Source of the DNA: a virus
IMG/VR virus record: IMGVR_UViG_3300030116_004629
Span: 1 to 49,403 of that record
DNA: 49,403 bases
Reading direction: 5' to 3' (one strand)
In this document: one piece after another, positions 38,877-47,743 of the stretch
Position numbering within the stretch: the stretch's first letter is position 1
Layout: the number at the start of each line of letters is the position of its first letter
The notes under the pieces: generated by a model
Told to the model about the DNA's origin: nothing
Databases searched by the model: none
Seen by the model: only the letters and a program-made list of their open reading frames with translations
Program-made: the position numbers and the translations under genes

Positions 38877-41723
38877 CTAATTCGCTACTACGGAAGCGTT
38901 TAGACCACTTAGCCCCGCCTTCCTTTCAATCATCTCTATAATCTCTTCCGCTACTTCTTCGGTAGTCATACCATTAAAGTTATTGTTCATTATAATCTCC
39001 GTGTTAGCGACAAAGTTTTCTACTCCGCCCTGTTGTACCTGCTTAACCAAGTCACCTGTGACAGCACCCGCCTTGAATCCAAAGAACATTTCTTCTCTTG
39101 AAGAAGAGAAGCGTTCCATAGCATCTGTACCTTCTTCAAAGGCTGAGAAATCAATGCCATCCATAGCAAATTGCATTTGAGCAGCCGCGTCTGTCATATC
39201 GAATGATACGTCATCTATAGCAGCAGCAGCATCGTAAGTCACATCAGTCACTTCTTTCATCTTAGGCACTAAGAATTTGTCTACTGCGTATACTATTGCT
39301 AATGCGCCCACTAAAAACATACCCCCCGATATTATACCTGTCATTATAGTAAAGGCCGTAGTAGCAGAGATAGTAGCAGCAGTTTGCGCACCTAACGCAA
39401 GGGTTAAAATTCCGCTTGCTATCGAAGCAGCAATAGAAGCACCCGCCTCTGCGCCCTTAGCAGCCGCCAATTGATAAGTAGCACCCATGCTGATAATCAT
39501 TTCTATCGTCATAAGAGCCATACCCGCAGCCATTAGCCCCATCGCTAATTGCGCTGCGTGTGTCTCATCCCTAACACCGGGTATTGCATCCTTAAACATC
39601 ATAATAGCCATTTCTGCTATCATTAGAATACCACCTAGTTTCATAAAACTCATAGAAAGTCCCATTACAGACATATGGAATCTTTTAGTAGAGTCAGTAG
39701 CAATATCAGTCACCATTGCATCTATCTGCTTCTGTGTAATACCCATTTTTATAAGGTCTATATTCATTTCTCTTGCCAAAGTAGTAGCACTTATGGCTCT
39801 GCCTTCTGCCTGTAGGATTCTGATTTGCTCTTTGACTGCTTCGTTTAAGCGGTCTACGGCCACAGCCGATTCTTGCTCTAGTCTTGCTAGTTTCTTCTTA
39901 GTGGCATGGTGCATTTCTCCCGCCGCAGTACCGTTTTTAACTGCTCTATTGGCTACCTCTTGTTTAAAATTACTCTCTGTTAGTAAGGCAAGATTCATCT
40001 GTTCTGCGGCTCTTCTTACGTTAGCAGACTCGCCCGCATATTGACCCCCCTGCCTTATTTTAAAATTTAATTCCTCAAGCCCCATAATTTCTCTGTTAAT
40101 ATCTTCCATTCTAGCGGTGTTTGCTGTCGCTTGTGTTTGGAATAATTCTAACTCTGCCTGCCTTTCTTCATGTGTTAGACCTACAATTCTTTTAGCGAGT
40201 ATAATTTTTTGCTCTTGTTGCGCTACTTCATTTGCTGTTGCTTGCGCACTTCTTGTGACTCTTCCAATCTGCACACCACTCAAAGCCCTAGAAATTTGCA
40301 TCTGTGTAGATAGGGCTACGTTCATAGCCTTAACGTTAATTAGTGCTGTAAAGAAAGGTGCGAAAGTGCTTGACATAATTTGTTGGAAAGTCACAAAGCC
40401 CTGTAGTACGTCACTCGTTTGGCCTAAATTGTTTAACATATTTAGCATGGCTATATTAAATTCTTTTTGAAATTCAGTAGCCTCTATAAGACTAGGAACA
40501 AAAATGTCACCGAATTGAGCATTGACTATATCCAATTCGTTCTGTACCCTTTCTAATGTCACAGCGTTGCTATTCATCATTGTATCTAAGAATCCTACTG
40601 CTTCGCCTGCTTCGTTGTAGACTGCCGCAGTTTGACCTACTGCTTCTTCGTTGAGAGAAATAACCCTATCGAAGTTTTCCGCTAACTTTAGGAATCGCAC
40701 ATAGTGTCTGTTGCCTGCTACCTGTTGAGCCAATGCCTGCTTTTGACCGCTATTTAGTCTACCGTAGATAGGCTGTAGGTCTTGCATAATAGATGAAAGC
40801 GACCTAAGAGAGCCGTCAGCATTAGTAGTCTCTACGCCCAAGTTTTTCAAAGCATCAGCAGCACCCGATGTATTAGCACCCAATCGTGCGTAAATCATTC
40901 TAAGCGCACGACCACCCTTACCTTGCTCTTCACCTGCCTCGATAAGTGTAGCCGACATAGCAGCCATCATGCCTATGCTTTCACCCGTTAGAGCAGCCTG
41001 AGAAGCAAACTCATTCATTACACCCGTTATCTTAGCCATCGTTGCTGCCGACCTATCTTCAACAGAGTTAAGTTGGTTTAGCACTACAGCCATCTCTTCT
41101 CTAACGTGCAATTGTCTTTCTGTCGCTGTTAGTTGTGCGTACTGAGATTGTGTAGTTTCTTGGAATAGGAAATTTGTTTGCTGCTGTAAGTTAATGAGTT
41201 TTCTCATAGAATCTTCGGGAGACATATCACCAATAAGACCAAAGGCCAACGCCATTTCCGATGCAGCAGGCACGGCTTCTTGCGTTATTATAGTAGACAA
41301 TTGTGCCATTCTAGCACCTGCGTCTAGTGATTCTTGTGCGGTAAAACCAAACTGTAGACCTACTTGCTGTACCTCTTTAGCAATTTTACCGGAAGCATCT
41401 CTGCTTGTATCAATAAATTTCTCAAATTGAATTGTTGCCATCTCTATTTCGTTGGCAAGTGGTGTAGTAGCATCTACAACCGCTTGCATCTGCTCTGCTA
41501 TCAAAGCACCCGCTTCTTCTATCCCCGAAAGACCGTCTACCGCTAACGCATTCAGCGTAGTCATAGACGCGCTTGCGTCATCCAATAGTTTCTGAGATTG
41601 AAACGTTCCCACTACATCGAAGAAAACTCTTGATGCGCCCGCACGGAGAACAATAAGTAATACGCCGCAGAAGGCGAGCATTATAGGGTTGCCGAATAGT
41701 GGCAAATCAAAGGGCGTTATCAT
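38877..41723 (-). CDS. Tape measure protein (TP901-like), 948 aa
   Basis: The conserved TP901 core is visible: MATIQFEKFIDTSRDASGKI, VQQVGLQFGFTAQESLDAG, ELTGESIGMMAAMSATLIEA-like, GRALRMIYARLGANTSGAAD. A hydrophobic second half carries several possible membrane helices (LALGAQTAATISATTAFTIM, GGMFLVGALAIVYAVDKFL). It sets tail length and may help DNA cross the membrane. Start overlaps the gpT-like stop (TAATG). Confidence 0.9.
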   Translation of the reverse strand: MITPFDLPLFGNPIMLAFCGVLLIVLRAGASRVFFDVVGTFQSQKLLDDASASMTTLNALAVDGLSGIEEAGALIAEQMQAVVDATTPLANEIEMATIQFEKFIDTSRDASGKIAKEVQQVGLQFGFTAQESLDAGARMAQLSTIITQEAVPAASEMALAFGLIGDMSPEDSMRKLINLQQQTNFLFQETTQSQYAQLTATERQLHVREEMAVVLNQLNSVEDRSAATMAKITGVMNEFASQAALTGESIGMMAAMSATLIEAGEEQGKGGRALRMIYARLGANTSGAADALKNLGVETTNADGSLRSLSSIMQDLQPIYGRLNSGQKQALAQQVAGNRHYVRFLKLAENFDRVISLNEEAVGQTAAVYNEAGEAVGFLDTMMNSNAVTLERVQNELDIVNAQFGDIFVPSLIEATEFQKEFNIAMLNMLNNLGQTSDVLQGFVTFQQIMSSTFAPFFTALINVKAMNVALSTQMQISRALSGVQIGRVTRSAQATANEVAQQEQKIILAKRIVGLTHEERQAELELFQTQATANTARMEDINREIMGLEELNFKIRQGGQYAGESANVRRAAEQMNLALLTESNFKQEVANRAVKNGTAAGEMHHATKKKLARLEQESAVAVDRLNEAVKEQIRILQAEGRAISATTLAREMNIDLIKMGITQKQIDAMVTDIATDSTKRFHMSVMGLSMSFMKLGGILMIAEMAIMMFKDAIPGVRDETHAAQLAMGLMAAGMALMTIEMIISMGATYQLAAAKGAEAGASIAASIASGILTLALGAQTAATISATTAFTIMTGIISGGMFLVGALAIVYAVDKFLVPKMKEVTDVTYDAAAAIDDVSFDMTDAAAQMQFAMDGIDFSAFEEGTDAMERFSSSREEMFFGFKAGAVTGDLVKQVQQGGVENFVANTEIIMNNNFNGMTTEEVAEEIIEMIERKAGLSGLNASVVAN

Positions 41724-42094
41724 TATTCATCCACTCCACCTTCTTCCCGTACAGGCACGCCTGCTTTCTCTACGGCACTAAAGAAGTCATCGGTGTTGCT
41801 TAAATGTTGTTTTCGTGCGGCTCTTCGTCTGTTGCGTCTGCCTACCATAGCAGCAGCGTCATTAGCATTAGCACCGCTACCGCTTTTAGCCTGTTCGTGC
41901 GCTTCTGATACCTTGTCGTTTATTTCATTAGCCACTTCAATGTCTAACATAAGGCGGTGAAACCCATCCTCACGGTCATACCTGTCCCACAAATCTGAGG
42001 GAAGCACCCCCTTAAAGGCCATGCAAAGAGAGGGGGCTACTCTTGCGAAGAGTCCAAAGGGATTGAAGCCTCTTCCGTGTCTCCCCTGACCCAA
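41723..42094 (-). CDS. gpT-like part of the tail assembly chaperone, reached by frameshift
   Basis: This frame lacks a Shine-Dalgarno and overlaps the upstream gene in the -1 frame. The useful part begins after the slippery site at 42055-42061: GLFARVAPSLCMAFKGVLPS, then a helical charged end (LDIEVANEINDKVSEAHEQ, VGRRNRRRAARKQH). By analogy with lambda gpG/gpGT it is the C-terminal extension made on the fusion product that binds the tape measure. Ends by overlapping the tape measure start. Confidence 0.8.
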   Translation of the reverse strand: MGQGRHGRGFNPFGLFARVAPSLCMAFKGVLPSDLWDRYDREDGFHRLMLDIEVANEINDKVSEAHEQAKSGSGANANDAAAMVGRRNRRRAARKQHLSNTDDFFSAVEKAGVPVREEGGVDE

Positions 42095-42393
42095 TTAAGC
42101 ACAAGCATAATCTCTTGTGTAGTAAGGTCATCTAGGTCTACTCCCTCTGTCATAATGCAGTCAGGAAGCCAAGCCTCTACTTGAGCCTCTATACCTGCGC
42201 CCGCTTCGTCTAGCGCATCAGAAAACTCTTCGTGGACTGACACATCCCAATCTGTAGGGTCGCCTTTGTCCCTAAACTGCCTAAAGACTTTGGCTTGTAG
42301 TGCCTCTATCTTTAGTTTCTTTCTACCGGATGCTTGCTTAACAAGTATCTTACTTCCATCATCTAATTCAATTTCTTTTTCTGCTACAGGCAT
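42037..42393 (-). CDS. gpG-like tail assembly chaperone, 118 aa
   Basis: Acidic protein with the general form of tail assembly chaperones: EIELDDGSKILVKQASGRKK, LKIEALQAKVFRQFRDKGDP, a long acidic helical end EQVEAWLPDC-like, TTQEIMLVLNWVRGDTEEAS. Between tail tube and tape measure genes, the canonical position. Most ribosomes stop at 42037; a fraction should slip -1 into the 41723 frame near the end. Confidence 0.85.
   Translation of the reverse strand: MPVAEKEIELDDGSKILVKQASGRKKLKIEALQAKVFRQFRDKGDPTDWDVSVHEEFSDALDEAGAGIEAQVEAWLPDCIMTEGVDLDDLTTQEIMLVLNWVRGDTEEASIPLDSSQE
42039..42061 (-). promoter_or_regulatory. Programmed -1 frameshift site
   Basis: The heptamer C CCT TTG (42055-42061, minus strand) matches X XXY YYZ in the gpG frame. 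One base later the stem ACTCTT-CGC-AAGAGT begins, a six-pair hairpin at 42039-42053. The -1 frame runs on to the tape measure. All elements are where a gpG/gpGT shift needs them. Confidence 0.85.
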
Positions 42394-42505
42394 ATCTTTT
42401 CACTCTCTCACTCTTCTCGTTATCTATTTTCGCTGCTCTAATCAGACGTATACTTCCGTCTTCCTGAATTTCCCAAAGCCCTATAGAGTTAATAAAAGTT
42501 TTCAT
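42368..42505 (-). CDS. Small hypothetical protein, 45 aa
   Basis: MKTFINSIGLWEIQEDGSIR continues to a basic end (RVKRYACSRKRN) that overlaps the gpG start by 26 bases. No Shine-Dalgarno. It fills an otherwise empty gap in the module, which is the main argument that it is real. Confidence 0.4.
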   Translation of the reverse strand: MKTFINSIGLWEIQEDGSIRLIRAAKIDNEKSERVKRYACSRKRN

Positions 42506-42524
42506 ATTAACTTTACTCGTTAAT

Positions 42525-42620
42525 TTAATCTTTCTTAGGTGCGGCCTTTTTCTTGGCCTTCTTTTCAGGGTATGGGTTGCCGTTTTCGTCTAAGCAAATT
42601 ATTTGTATCTCTTTAGCCAT
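42525..42620 (-). CDS. Lysine-rich microprotein, 31 aa
   Basis: MAKEIQIICLDENGNPYPEK followed by a run of lysine and alanine (KAKKKAAPKKD). AGGTGATTAAG precedes the start by a good Shine-Dalgarno spacing. The basic tail could bind DNA or the acidic gpG. No family recognised. Confidence 0.6.
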   Translation of the reverse strand: MAKEIQIICLDENGNPYPEKKAKKKAAPKKD

Positions 42621-42631
42621 TCTTAATCACC

Positions 42632-44263
42632 TCATGCGCTGTAAGCGGTAGTGCTGATAGCCCCGCCTGTTGCACCTACAAGAAGTGCTTGCACAGCCTT
42701 CTGCGCACCGCCCCTCTTTGCATCGTAGAAGCATTGGAATCCTACAGACATTCTGTTTGGGTCACGCCCGCTAACCGATGCTTCGGGTGCTTCGAACCTT
42801 ACGTTGTAAAACTCAAACTCCATGTATTCTGTCCCTGCCTCGTTCTTGAATTTGATGCGTATAGCACCTGCACCCAAGTCAGGCTGTAGAATCTTAACAG
42901 AAGAACCTGTCAATTCAGCGTAAGTAGGCTCGGCAGTAGTAGTAGTGTGGATAACCTCGTTAAACTCCATCGTTCCGGTAATCTCCCTAGTCCTCGTTGG
43001 GGGCGCGCGGGTGAAAGACCTGTTTCCTACAGCGTAAGCAGAGTCGTTATCTCTGTTAATGTTTATCTCAAAGGAAATCTGCTGCACCTTGATAGTCTTG
43101 TTAGCGTTGTTAGCAAAGTAAACCTCTGCGTCAGCGAAGTGAAGTGCGTCTGTGTTTAGACCGGAGAAAGGAACGTTGGTTTGTAGAGTAGAAGGAGTCT
43201 CTTCGTTCTTACCTACCCAATCAACGGAAGCCATCACGTACTCGTTTAGGTTTGCACTAATGGCGAGTTTAGTAGCCACCATTCCTGTGAAGGTGTGTTC
43301 CTTACCCTCACGACCAACCCTCATCGTGTATGATGGGTATGCGTGAGTATCAAGAGTAGGCTCGTTGAAAACGTGTGAGTTAGCACCTGAGCCATATCCA
43401 AGAGTAAGGCTTGGGCTTCCGGTAAGTCCGGTTGCTCTTCCGTCTTTGTCCTTAGTGAAAGACACTACTGAAAGTGTACCTGATAGGTTCTTGCCCGGAT
43501 TAATGATGTTTATTGCTGTCATGCCGCTACCACTTGTCACAGTAATTGCTACCTGCGCATTTTCTGTAGCGGTTGTTCCGGCTGTCACCTCAAGAATGTA
43601 GTTTCCGGTTGTTCCTCCACCACCTGCTGCGTTAATTGCAGCACTACCTAGTGTCTTAGGTAGCATTTCCTCGATTGGAAGGAAAGCGTAGATTATGTTG
43701 CCCATGAAGTCATCCGGCTGTACGGCTAGGTTGATTGTCCCCTCACCGTATTGGGTGTTTGTCACAGCCTTTGATGCTACCTGTCGGCTCATGTCCGACC
43801 TGCCTAGCAATTCGAAAGTCTGCTTCATGGACTCGTCATCTGCCTCACCGTAGATAATACCGTTGGTGTTGTTTCCGCCATTAGTAAGACCTGTGGTTCT
43901 GCCTGCGGTTGTGGTGTCATCTCCGGGCTGACCGCCAATGTAAAGAGTAATGCAGTCGTCTGTTAGCGTTCCACTTCCAATTCCTGTCATTGTAAATGCT
44001 ATGTCGTCATTGTGGGAAAACTTCTGCCCACCGTCAGTCACAGTTATTTCATCAATAACTCCCGAACCGTCTGTACCGACTGTTCCGGCACAGCCCGAAC
44101 CGCCTGCTGCGGAAGTCATAGTAAAAGTCCCGCTTGCGTTATTACTCCAACCGCTATTTGTCGTTCCGCTTACTATTGCCATCTTGATTACTGTACCCGG
44201 TTCTACGCCGTAGTTATCTTCTTTTTCGAGAGCCACATATCTATTTAGCCATTCTACACCCAT
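42632..44263 (-). CDS. Tail tube (major tail) protein, 543 aa
   Basis: The N-terminal RYVALEKEDNYGVEPGT and ADDESMKQTFELLGRSDMSR, then QYGEGTINLAVQPDDFMGNI and a C-terminal beta region ITGTMEFNEVIHTTTT, GAIRIKFKNEAGTEYMEFEF, match phage tail tube proteins. An insertion carries glycine-rich VIDEITVTDGGQ-type repeats, making it larger than usual. It polymerises around the tape measure. A TTTATAGC box about 35 nt upstream suggests its own promoter. Confidence 0.8.
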   Translation of the reverse strand: MGVEWLNRYVALEKEDNYGVEPGTVIKMAIVSGTTNSGWSNNASGTFTMTSAAGGSGCAGTVGTDGSGVIDEITVTDGGQKFSHNDDIAFTMTGIGSGTLTDDCITLYIGGQPGDDTTTAGRTTGLTNGGNNTNGIIYGEADDESMKQTFELLGRSDMSRQVASKAVTNTQYGEGTINLAVQPDDFMGNIIYAFLPIEEMLPKTLGSAAINAAGGGGTTGNYILEVTAGTTATENAQVAITVTSGSGMTAINIINPGKNLSGTLSVVSFTKDKDGRATGLTGSPSLTLGYGSGANSHVFNEPTLDTHAYPSYTMRVGREGKEHTFTGMVATKLAISANLNEYVMASVDWVGKNEETPSTLQTNVPFSGLNTDALHFADAEVYFANNANKTIKVQQISFEININRDNDSAYAVGNRSFTRAPPTRTREITGTMEFNEVIHTTTTAEPTYAELTGSSVKILQPDLGAGAIRIKFKNEAGTEYMEFEFYNVRFEAPEASVSGRDPNRMSVGFQCFYDAKRGGAQKAVQALLVGATGGAISTTAYSA

Positions 44264-44312
44264 ATTGATACCTCTATGCTCTCCGTAGTCCGTAAGTGTG
44301 CTATAAACATAA

Positions 44313-45374
44313 CTACCGCGTAGTCATTTTAATCCTACGCCTATAAGTGATAGTTAATTGATGGGTGCAGGTTATTTCGTCATCATCTACGCGCGTATCT
44401 AATCTTGCTTCGTGGGACTCAAGGCTATCGGTTGTTCCGCTTAGTCCCGTAGAAGTATACAATTCATCGAAGATTTCCCCTAAGATATTAAGGGCAAGCA
44501 TATAGGCATTCTCATAATTAGTACCTTTTGTGGTGACAAATATATCCACATCGTAGTTTTGCTCTATAGAAGTGCCGCCTAAAGCGTCAAACTCAGGCGA
44601 TGCTATGTTCTCAACATACACATGGATAGAAGGCGTTTGCATGGTTCTTAGATTATCAGGGGATATATCGTAGGCAAACACTATGTTAGCATCGTCTACT
44701 TGCGTCTTAAGGTATGGTTTTTTGCTGTCTTTTAGGTGTTCTACTATAGCCAAAGCCATTCTGACATGAATATCCTGAGCAAAGTTAGAGGGTATCAATT
44801 CTCTAGGGCCAAAAGCACCAAACTTGCTGTAGTAAATGGTGTGCCACTTGACATTTCCGCTTGTGTTGCCCCACTTAACAGCGCGAGCAGAACCGCTTGC
44901 GCCCGTTATACTAATATAATCAATAACAGCATCATCGTTTTCCTCTATCTCGTAGCGATAACACTTAACTGCGCCGCCTTCTGCTAAAGTAAGGCGTAGC
45001 ATAATAGGAACAGAAGTGTTGTCAGCAAGGTTTAAATCTAAATCCGAGAATGTCTGCGTGGTAGCACCCACTACTTTAAGCCCTGTAGTAGTGCCGTCAG
45101 ACTGCACCTCTACTTTATGCGTGCCGTTGTCGAGAGAAAGCAAGACTGCGCCATCATCCGGTGCTGTGGTGTAAGTAAAACAAGCAAAGAGAGTATAAGA
45201 CAAATCCGTAGCATCAGGGCTAATAGTCCATGTGCCGTTAGTAATAACCCAATCTCCACCGCTTGCAGAACCACTACCACCTGCCCAAACATCGTTGCTG
45301 TTTCCACCGGGATTAGCCGGGTCTGCGCCTGTCATGCGTGCGTTCCAAAATTCATTTTTTGATGCTATACCCAT
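44313..45374 (-). CDS. Tail-completion-like protein with N-terminal LamG-like domain, 353 aa
   Basis: The C-terminal third (DIHVRMALAIVEHLKDSKKP, TPSIHVYVENIASPEFDALG, EQNYDVDIFVTTKGTNYENA, CTHQLTITYRRRI) resembles tail terminator or completion proteins. The N-terminal 180 residues are a concanavalin-like beta sandwich (YTLFACFTYTTAPDDGAVLL, GTHKVEVQSDGTT). The start at 45374 (MGIASKNEFWNARM) follows GGGGAAG; the previous stop is one base away. It caps the tail tube while perhaps displaying a sugar-binding domain. Confidence 0.6.
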   Translation of the reverse strand: MGIASKNEFWNARMTGADPANPGGNSNDVWAGGSGSASGGDWVITNGTWTISPDATDLSYTLFACFTYTTAPDDGAVLLSLDNGTHKVEVQSDGTTTGLKVVGATTQTFSDLDLNLADNTSVPIMLRLTLAEGGAVKCYRYEIEENDDAVIDYISITGASGSARAVKWGNTSGNVKWHTIYYSKFGAFGPRELIPSNFAQDIHVRMALAIVEHLKDSKKPYLKTQVDDANIVFAYDISPDNLRTMQTPSIHVYVENIASPEFDALGGTSIEQNYDVDIFVTTKGTNYENAYMLALNILGEIFDELYTSTGLSGTTDSLESHEARLDTRVDDDEITCTHQLTITYRRRIKMTTR

Positions 45375-45375
45375 A

Positions 45376-46029
45376 CTACTTCCCCTTTTCAATATCTATT
45401 TGTGAAAATACTTTCTTTATCAATGGCGGTAATTCTTTTACTATTTTTCTCTCGATGTTTATCATACTTTGGTCTAGGAAATAGAAAGCACCGCCAAACT
45501 CTGACCTACCTTTTATTTCTTCGCTTACCCCGTCTTTCGGTTTAGTCCTAAACTTTCTAACTATGGGTTTTATACTAGGCCAATTGCCAAAGAAGATAAA
45601 GTCTCTACCTTGCTTTTTTGCTAGTGCTGTGAGTTTAGGTTTCTTACCTTTTTCTTTTCCTTCCATAAGCATTTGAGCCATATCAAAATTTTCTCTTCTA
45701 CCATAACCTCTAACCGGGCGTTTCACTCCAAGAGATAAAGCACCGTAGTCACCCGAATCTCCACTCATTGACAAGTCTTCTTTCACGGCTCTAGCAATCT
45801 TTCTAGCATCTCTGCCACCCATCAATTTCTTACCTTTTATTCGACCATTGTTTCTAATGATTCTGTCTTTCATATTGGCCTTTTCTTTTATCCCTATTTT
45901 TCTTAACTGCTTGGCGACTTTTCTTCTATGCTCACGGTCAAACTCATCGAAGTGCTTCTTTACTTTCTTAGAGAGAAGCCTTCCGGCTTCCTGTTGAGTC
46001 ATGGTTTTGCTTGCGCCTGCTCTTGCCAT
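45376..46029 (-). CDS. HK97 gp10-like neck/tail protein, 217 aa
   Basis: Basic protein with the HK97-gp10 layout: helix KVKKHFDEFDREHRRKVAKQ, then KIGIKEKANMKDRIIRN and a C-terminal ERKIVKELPPLIKKVF. Start at 46029 (MARAGASKTM) uses AGGTGA at a better distance than the ATG at 46032. It lies between connector and tail completion genes, as in siphoviruses. Confidence 0.65.
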   Translation of the reverse strand: MARAGASKTMTQQEAGRLLSKKVKKHFDEFDREHRRKVAKQLRKIGIKEKANMKDRIIRNNGRIKGKKLMGGRDARKIARAVKEDLSMSGDSGDYGALSLGVKRPVRGYGRRENFDMAQMLMEGKEKGKKPKLTALAKKQGRDFIFFGNWPSIKPIVRKFRTKPKDGVSEEIKGRSEFGGAFYFLDQSMINIERKIVKELPPLIKKVFSQIDIEKGK

Positions 46030-46037
46030 CATATCAC

Positions 46038-47045
46038 CTAATGAGCCGTTCCAAGATGGGCAAGCCTCTTTAGGTTGAGTGTACCTCTGTCTCTCAGGAC
46101 TGTTCCCCCCTGCTCGCTCACTATCGTTCCTCCTTCGTCTTCCATGTAGAAGGCAGCAGCCAAGTCAGCGCACACTTCTCTTAGCACATGAGCCATATCA
46201 CCCTCTTGGACTGTAGCCCCGCTTGCATGGTCTACAGAAACATTGGTGACTCCTGTTAGACGATTAAATGTGAATGCTGATGTGACAGAACCACTACTGC
46301 CGCTACCATCTGATATGACTATCGCGGTTGGTGCTACTGAGTATACTCCGCCCGAAGTTATGGCTACGCTAGAAATAACTCCCGTGCTTGCTAATACCGC
46401 AGTTAAAACGTTATCACCAAAAGATGTGCTATTGCTTGGTGCTACTGTGGGCGCAGAAGAAAACTTAGTAGTGTTTGTGATTTGAATGTTAGATATTACC
46501 CCGTCAGCAACCGTAAACGTTCCGCCTGCCGCACCGTTTAGAGTAAATGTACCCGGCCCATGTAGACCGCCACTTTGGTCGCGTGCGTTTTGATTAGAGC
46601 CACCTAGAGAAATAGAAGCAACGGTAGCACTTACTACATAAGTCCCCGCGAAGGGACTAATTTCTGTGCCACCTGTAGCCGTCAAAGTTTTACTAGCACT
46701 CATAGAATAGCCACTACCTGCGTTGGCAAGAGTGATGCTTGTGATAGCCCCATCCTTGCCTGTCCACTTGAATGTATCTCCGTTAATATTTCCACTACCG
46801 GAAACTGCGAAGTCTGCCCCGTTAGTAAGGGGTAGTGTGGTTGCACCTACGCTGACTGCACCTGTAGTAGTAGTTTCACCGCTTTCAGCACTAGGGGCAT
46901 CTCTGCCGTAATCCCTAAACTCTTGGTCTATCTCAATAGACGCTCTGCGTATAGCAGCCTCTATTTTGCTAGACGCTTGAGTACGCTGCGCGTTGTTTAA
47001 TCCTAATCTTGAGCCTACATCACTTGAAGAACAATAATACACCAT
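46038..47045 (-). CDS. Head-tail connector with inserted beta repeats, 335 aa
   Basis: MVYYCSSSDVGSRLGLNNAQ, then IEAAIRRASIEIDQEFRDYG at the N-terminus and HVLREVCADLAAAFYMEDEG at the C-terminus are the two halves of a gp6/gp15-type connector. About 190 residues in between are glycine-rich beta repeats (ITSITLANAGSGYSMS, ISNIQITNTTKFSSAPTV, ISSVAITSGGVYSVAPTAI). The connector should join portal and tail; the insert probably decorates the neck. Start has GGTGG upstream. Confidence 0.65.
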   Translation of the reverse strand: MVYYCSSSDVGSRLGLNNAQRTQASSKIEAAIRRASIEIDQEFRDYGRDAPSAESGETTTTGAVSVGATTLPLTNGADFAVSGSGNINGDTFKWTGKDGAITSITLANAGSGYSMSASKTLTATGGTEISPFAGTYVVSATVASISLGGSNQNARDQSGGLHGPGTFTLNGAAGGTFTVADGVISNIQITNTTKFSSAPTVAPSNSTSFGDNVLTAVLASTGVISSVAITSGGVYSVAPTAIVISDGSGSSGSVTSAFTFNRLTGVTNVSVDHASGATVQEGDMAHVLREVCADLAAAFYMEDEGGTIVSEQGGTVLRDRGTLNLKRLAHLGTAH

Positions 47046-47193
47046 AAATAATTACCACCGTTATAATACCATAAAGCATACGCTTCTGCGATTGACGATA
47101 TGAGGCGAGTGTTTCTTCAAGGTTTTTAATCTTGTCACGGCTACGCAGGGTTTCTTCTTGCATCCAAGCATACCAATTATTGGTTTTACTCAT
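47020..47193 (-). CDS. Membrane protein with coiled coil, 57 aa
   Basis: MSKTNNWYAWMQEETLRSRD and a heptad-like KIKNLEETLASYRQSQKR are followed by one transmembrane helix LYGIITVVIIYGVLLFF. The start at 47193 overlaps the upstream stop (ATGAGTAA). The layout is like phage spanin or holin-type helper proteins, but no such function is shown. Confidence 0.65.
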   Translation of the reverse strand: MSKTNNWYAWMQEETLRSRDKIKNLEETLASYRQSQKRMLYGIITVVIIYGVLLFFK

Positions 47194-47548
47194 TGGACTC
47201 AAGCCTAGCAATCAGGTCGGCTTTCTTGCCGCCTACAGGAAGACCCTTTTCCTTGAGCATGGCCTTCAATTCGGACACGTTGTATTTATCGTAAGCCTTC
47301 TCAAGAACCTCTAAATGCTCTTCGGCTTCCTCTACTTTGTCCTTAGCCTCATCTACTGCGTCAAGCAATTCATCGAGAGTAATCTTGCCGTCTGCCATCA
47401 TTGATTTGTATTTCTTGTAAGCCCATGCGCCGAGAGCGAGAAGCGCACCGCCCGCTACTAGAACCATCTCAATGTCATCTAGTAGGCCGGAAGAAGCCTC
47501 TACACAGTCTACTACGCATTCCGCTACTGTTGTATTATTTTCACTCAT
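47186..47548 (-). CDS. Membrane protein with C-terminal SAP domain, 120 aa
   Basis: N-terminal MSENNTTVAECVVDCVEASS, then one hydrophobic helix IEMVLVAGGALLALGAWAYK, a long coiled coil (LDELLDAVDEAKDKVEEAEE) and a C-terminal SAP motif (VSELKAMLKEKGLPVGGKKA, DLIARL). SAP domains bind AT-rich DNA. AGGTGA precedes the ATG at 47548; a GTG at 47557 is less likely. A membrane protein reaching DNA is unusual and may tether viral DNA to the envelope. Confidence 0.75.
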   Translation of the reverse strand: MSENNTTVAECVVDCVEASSGLLDDIEMVLVAGGALLALGAWAYKKYKSMMADGKITLDELLDAVDEAKDKVEEAEEHLEVLEKAYDKYNVSELKAMLKEKGLPVGGKKADLIARLESNE

Positions 47549-47553
47549 TTTTT

Positions 47554-47721
47554 TCACCTATCATATATTATTTGTTTTACTGCTGAGTAAGGGATTACTG
47601 TAAATGCTCTTTCGTCACCTTCTCTGTATATCTTATACCCGTGGGGTGTTTCTTCAATGTTTACCTTTGTGAAAGACTTTTCCGGGGGTTGATACACTAT
47701 TTTTCCAAATCTTTTAGCCAT
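47554..47721 (-). CDS. Small hypothetical protein, 55 aa
   Basis: MAKRFGKIVYQPPEKSFTKV, then GYKIYREGDERAFTVIPYSA and VKQIIYDR, an alpha/beta small domain. Its stop codon TGA overlaps the Shine-Dalgarno AGGTGA of the SAP gene. No family recognised. Confidence 0.65.
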   Translation of the reverse strand: MAKRFGKIVYQPPEKSFTKVNIEETPHGYKIYREGDERAFTVIPYSAVKQIIYDR

Positions 47722-47743
47722 AATATCGCCGTACCACTATGAT

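Noticed and set aside
39487-40044. Plus-strand hydrophobic frame of 185 codons
   Set aside because: Antisense shadow of the alanine- and methionine-rich tape measure, which produces apparent hydrophobic frames.
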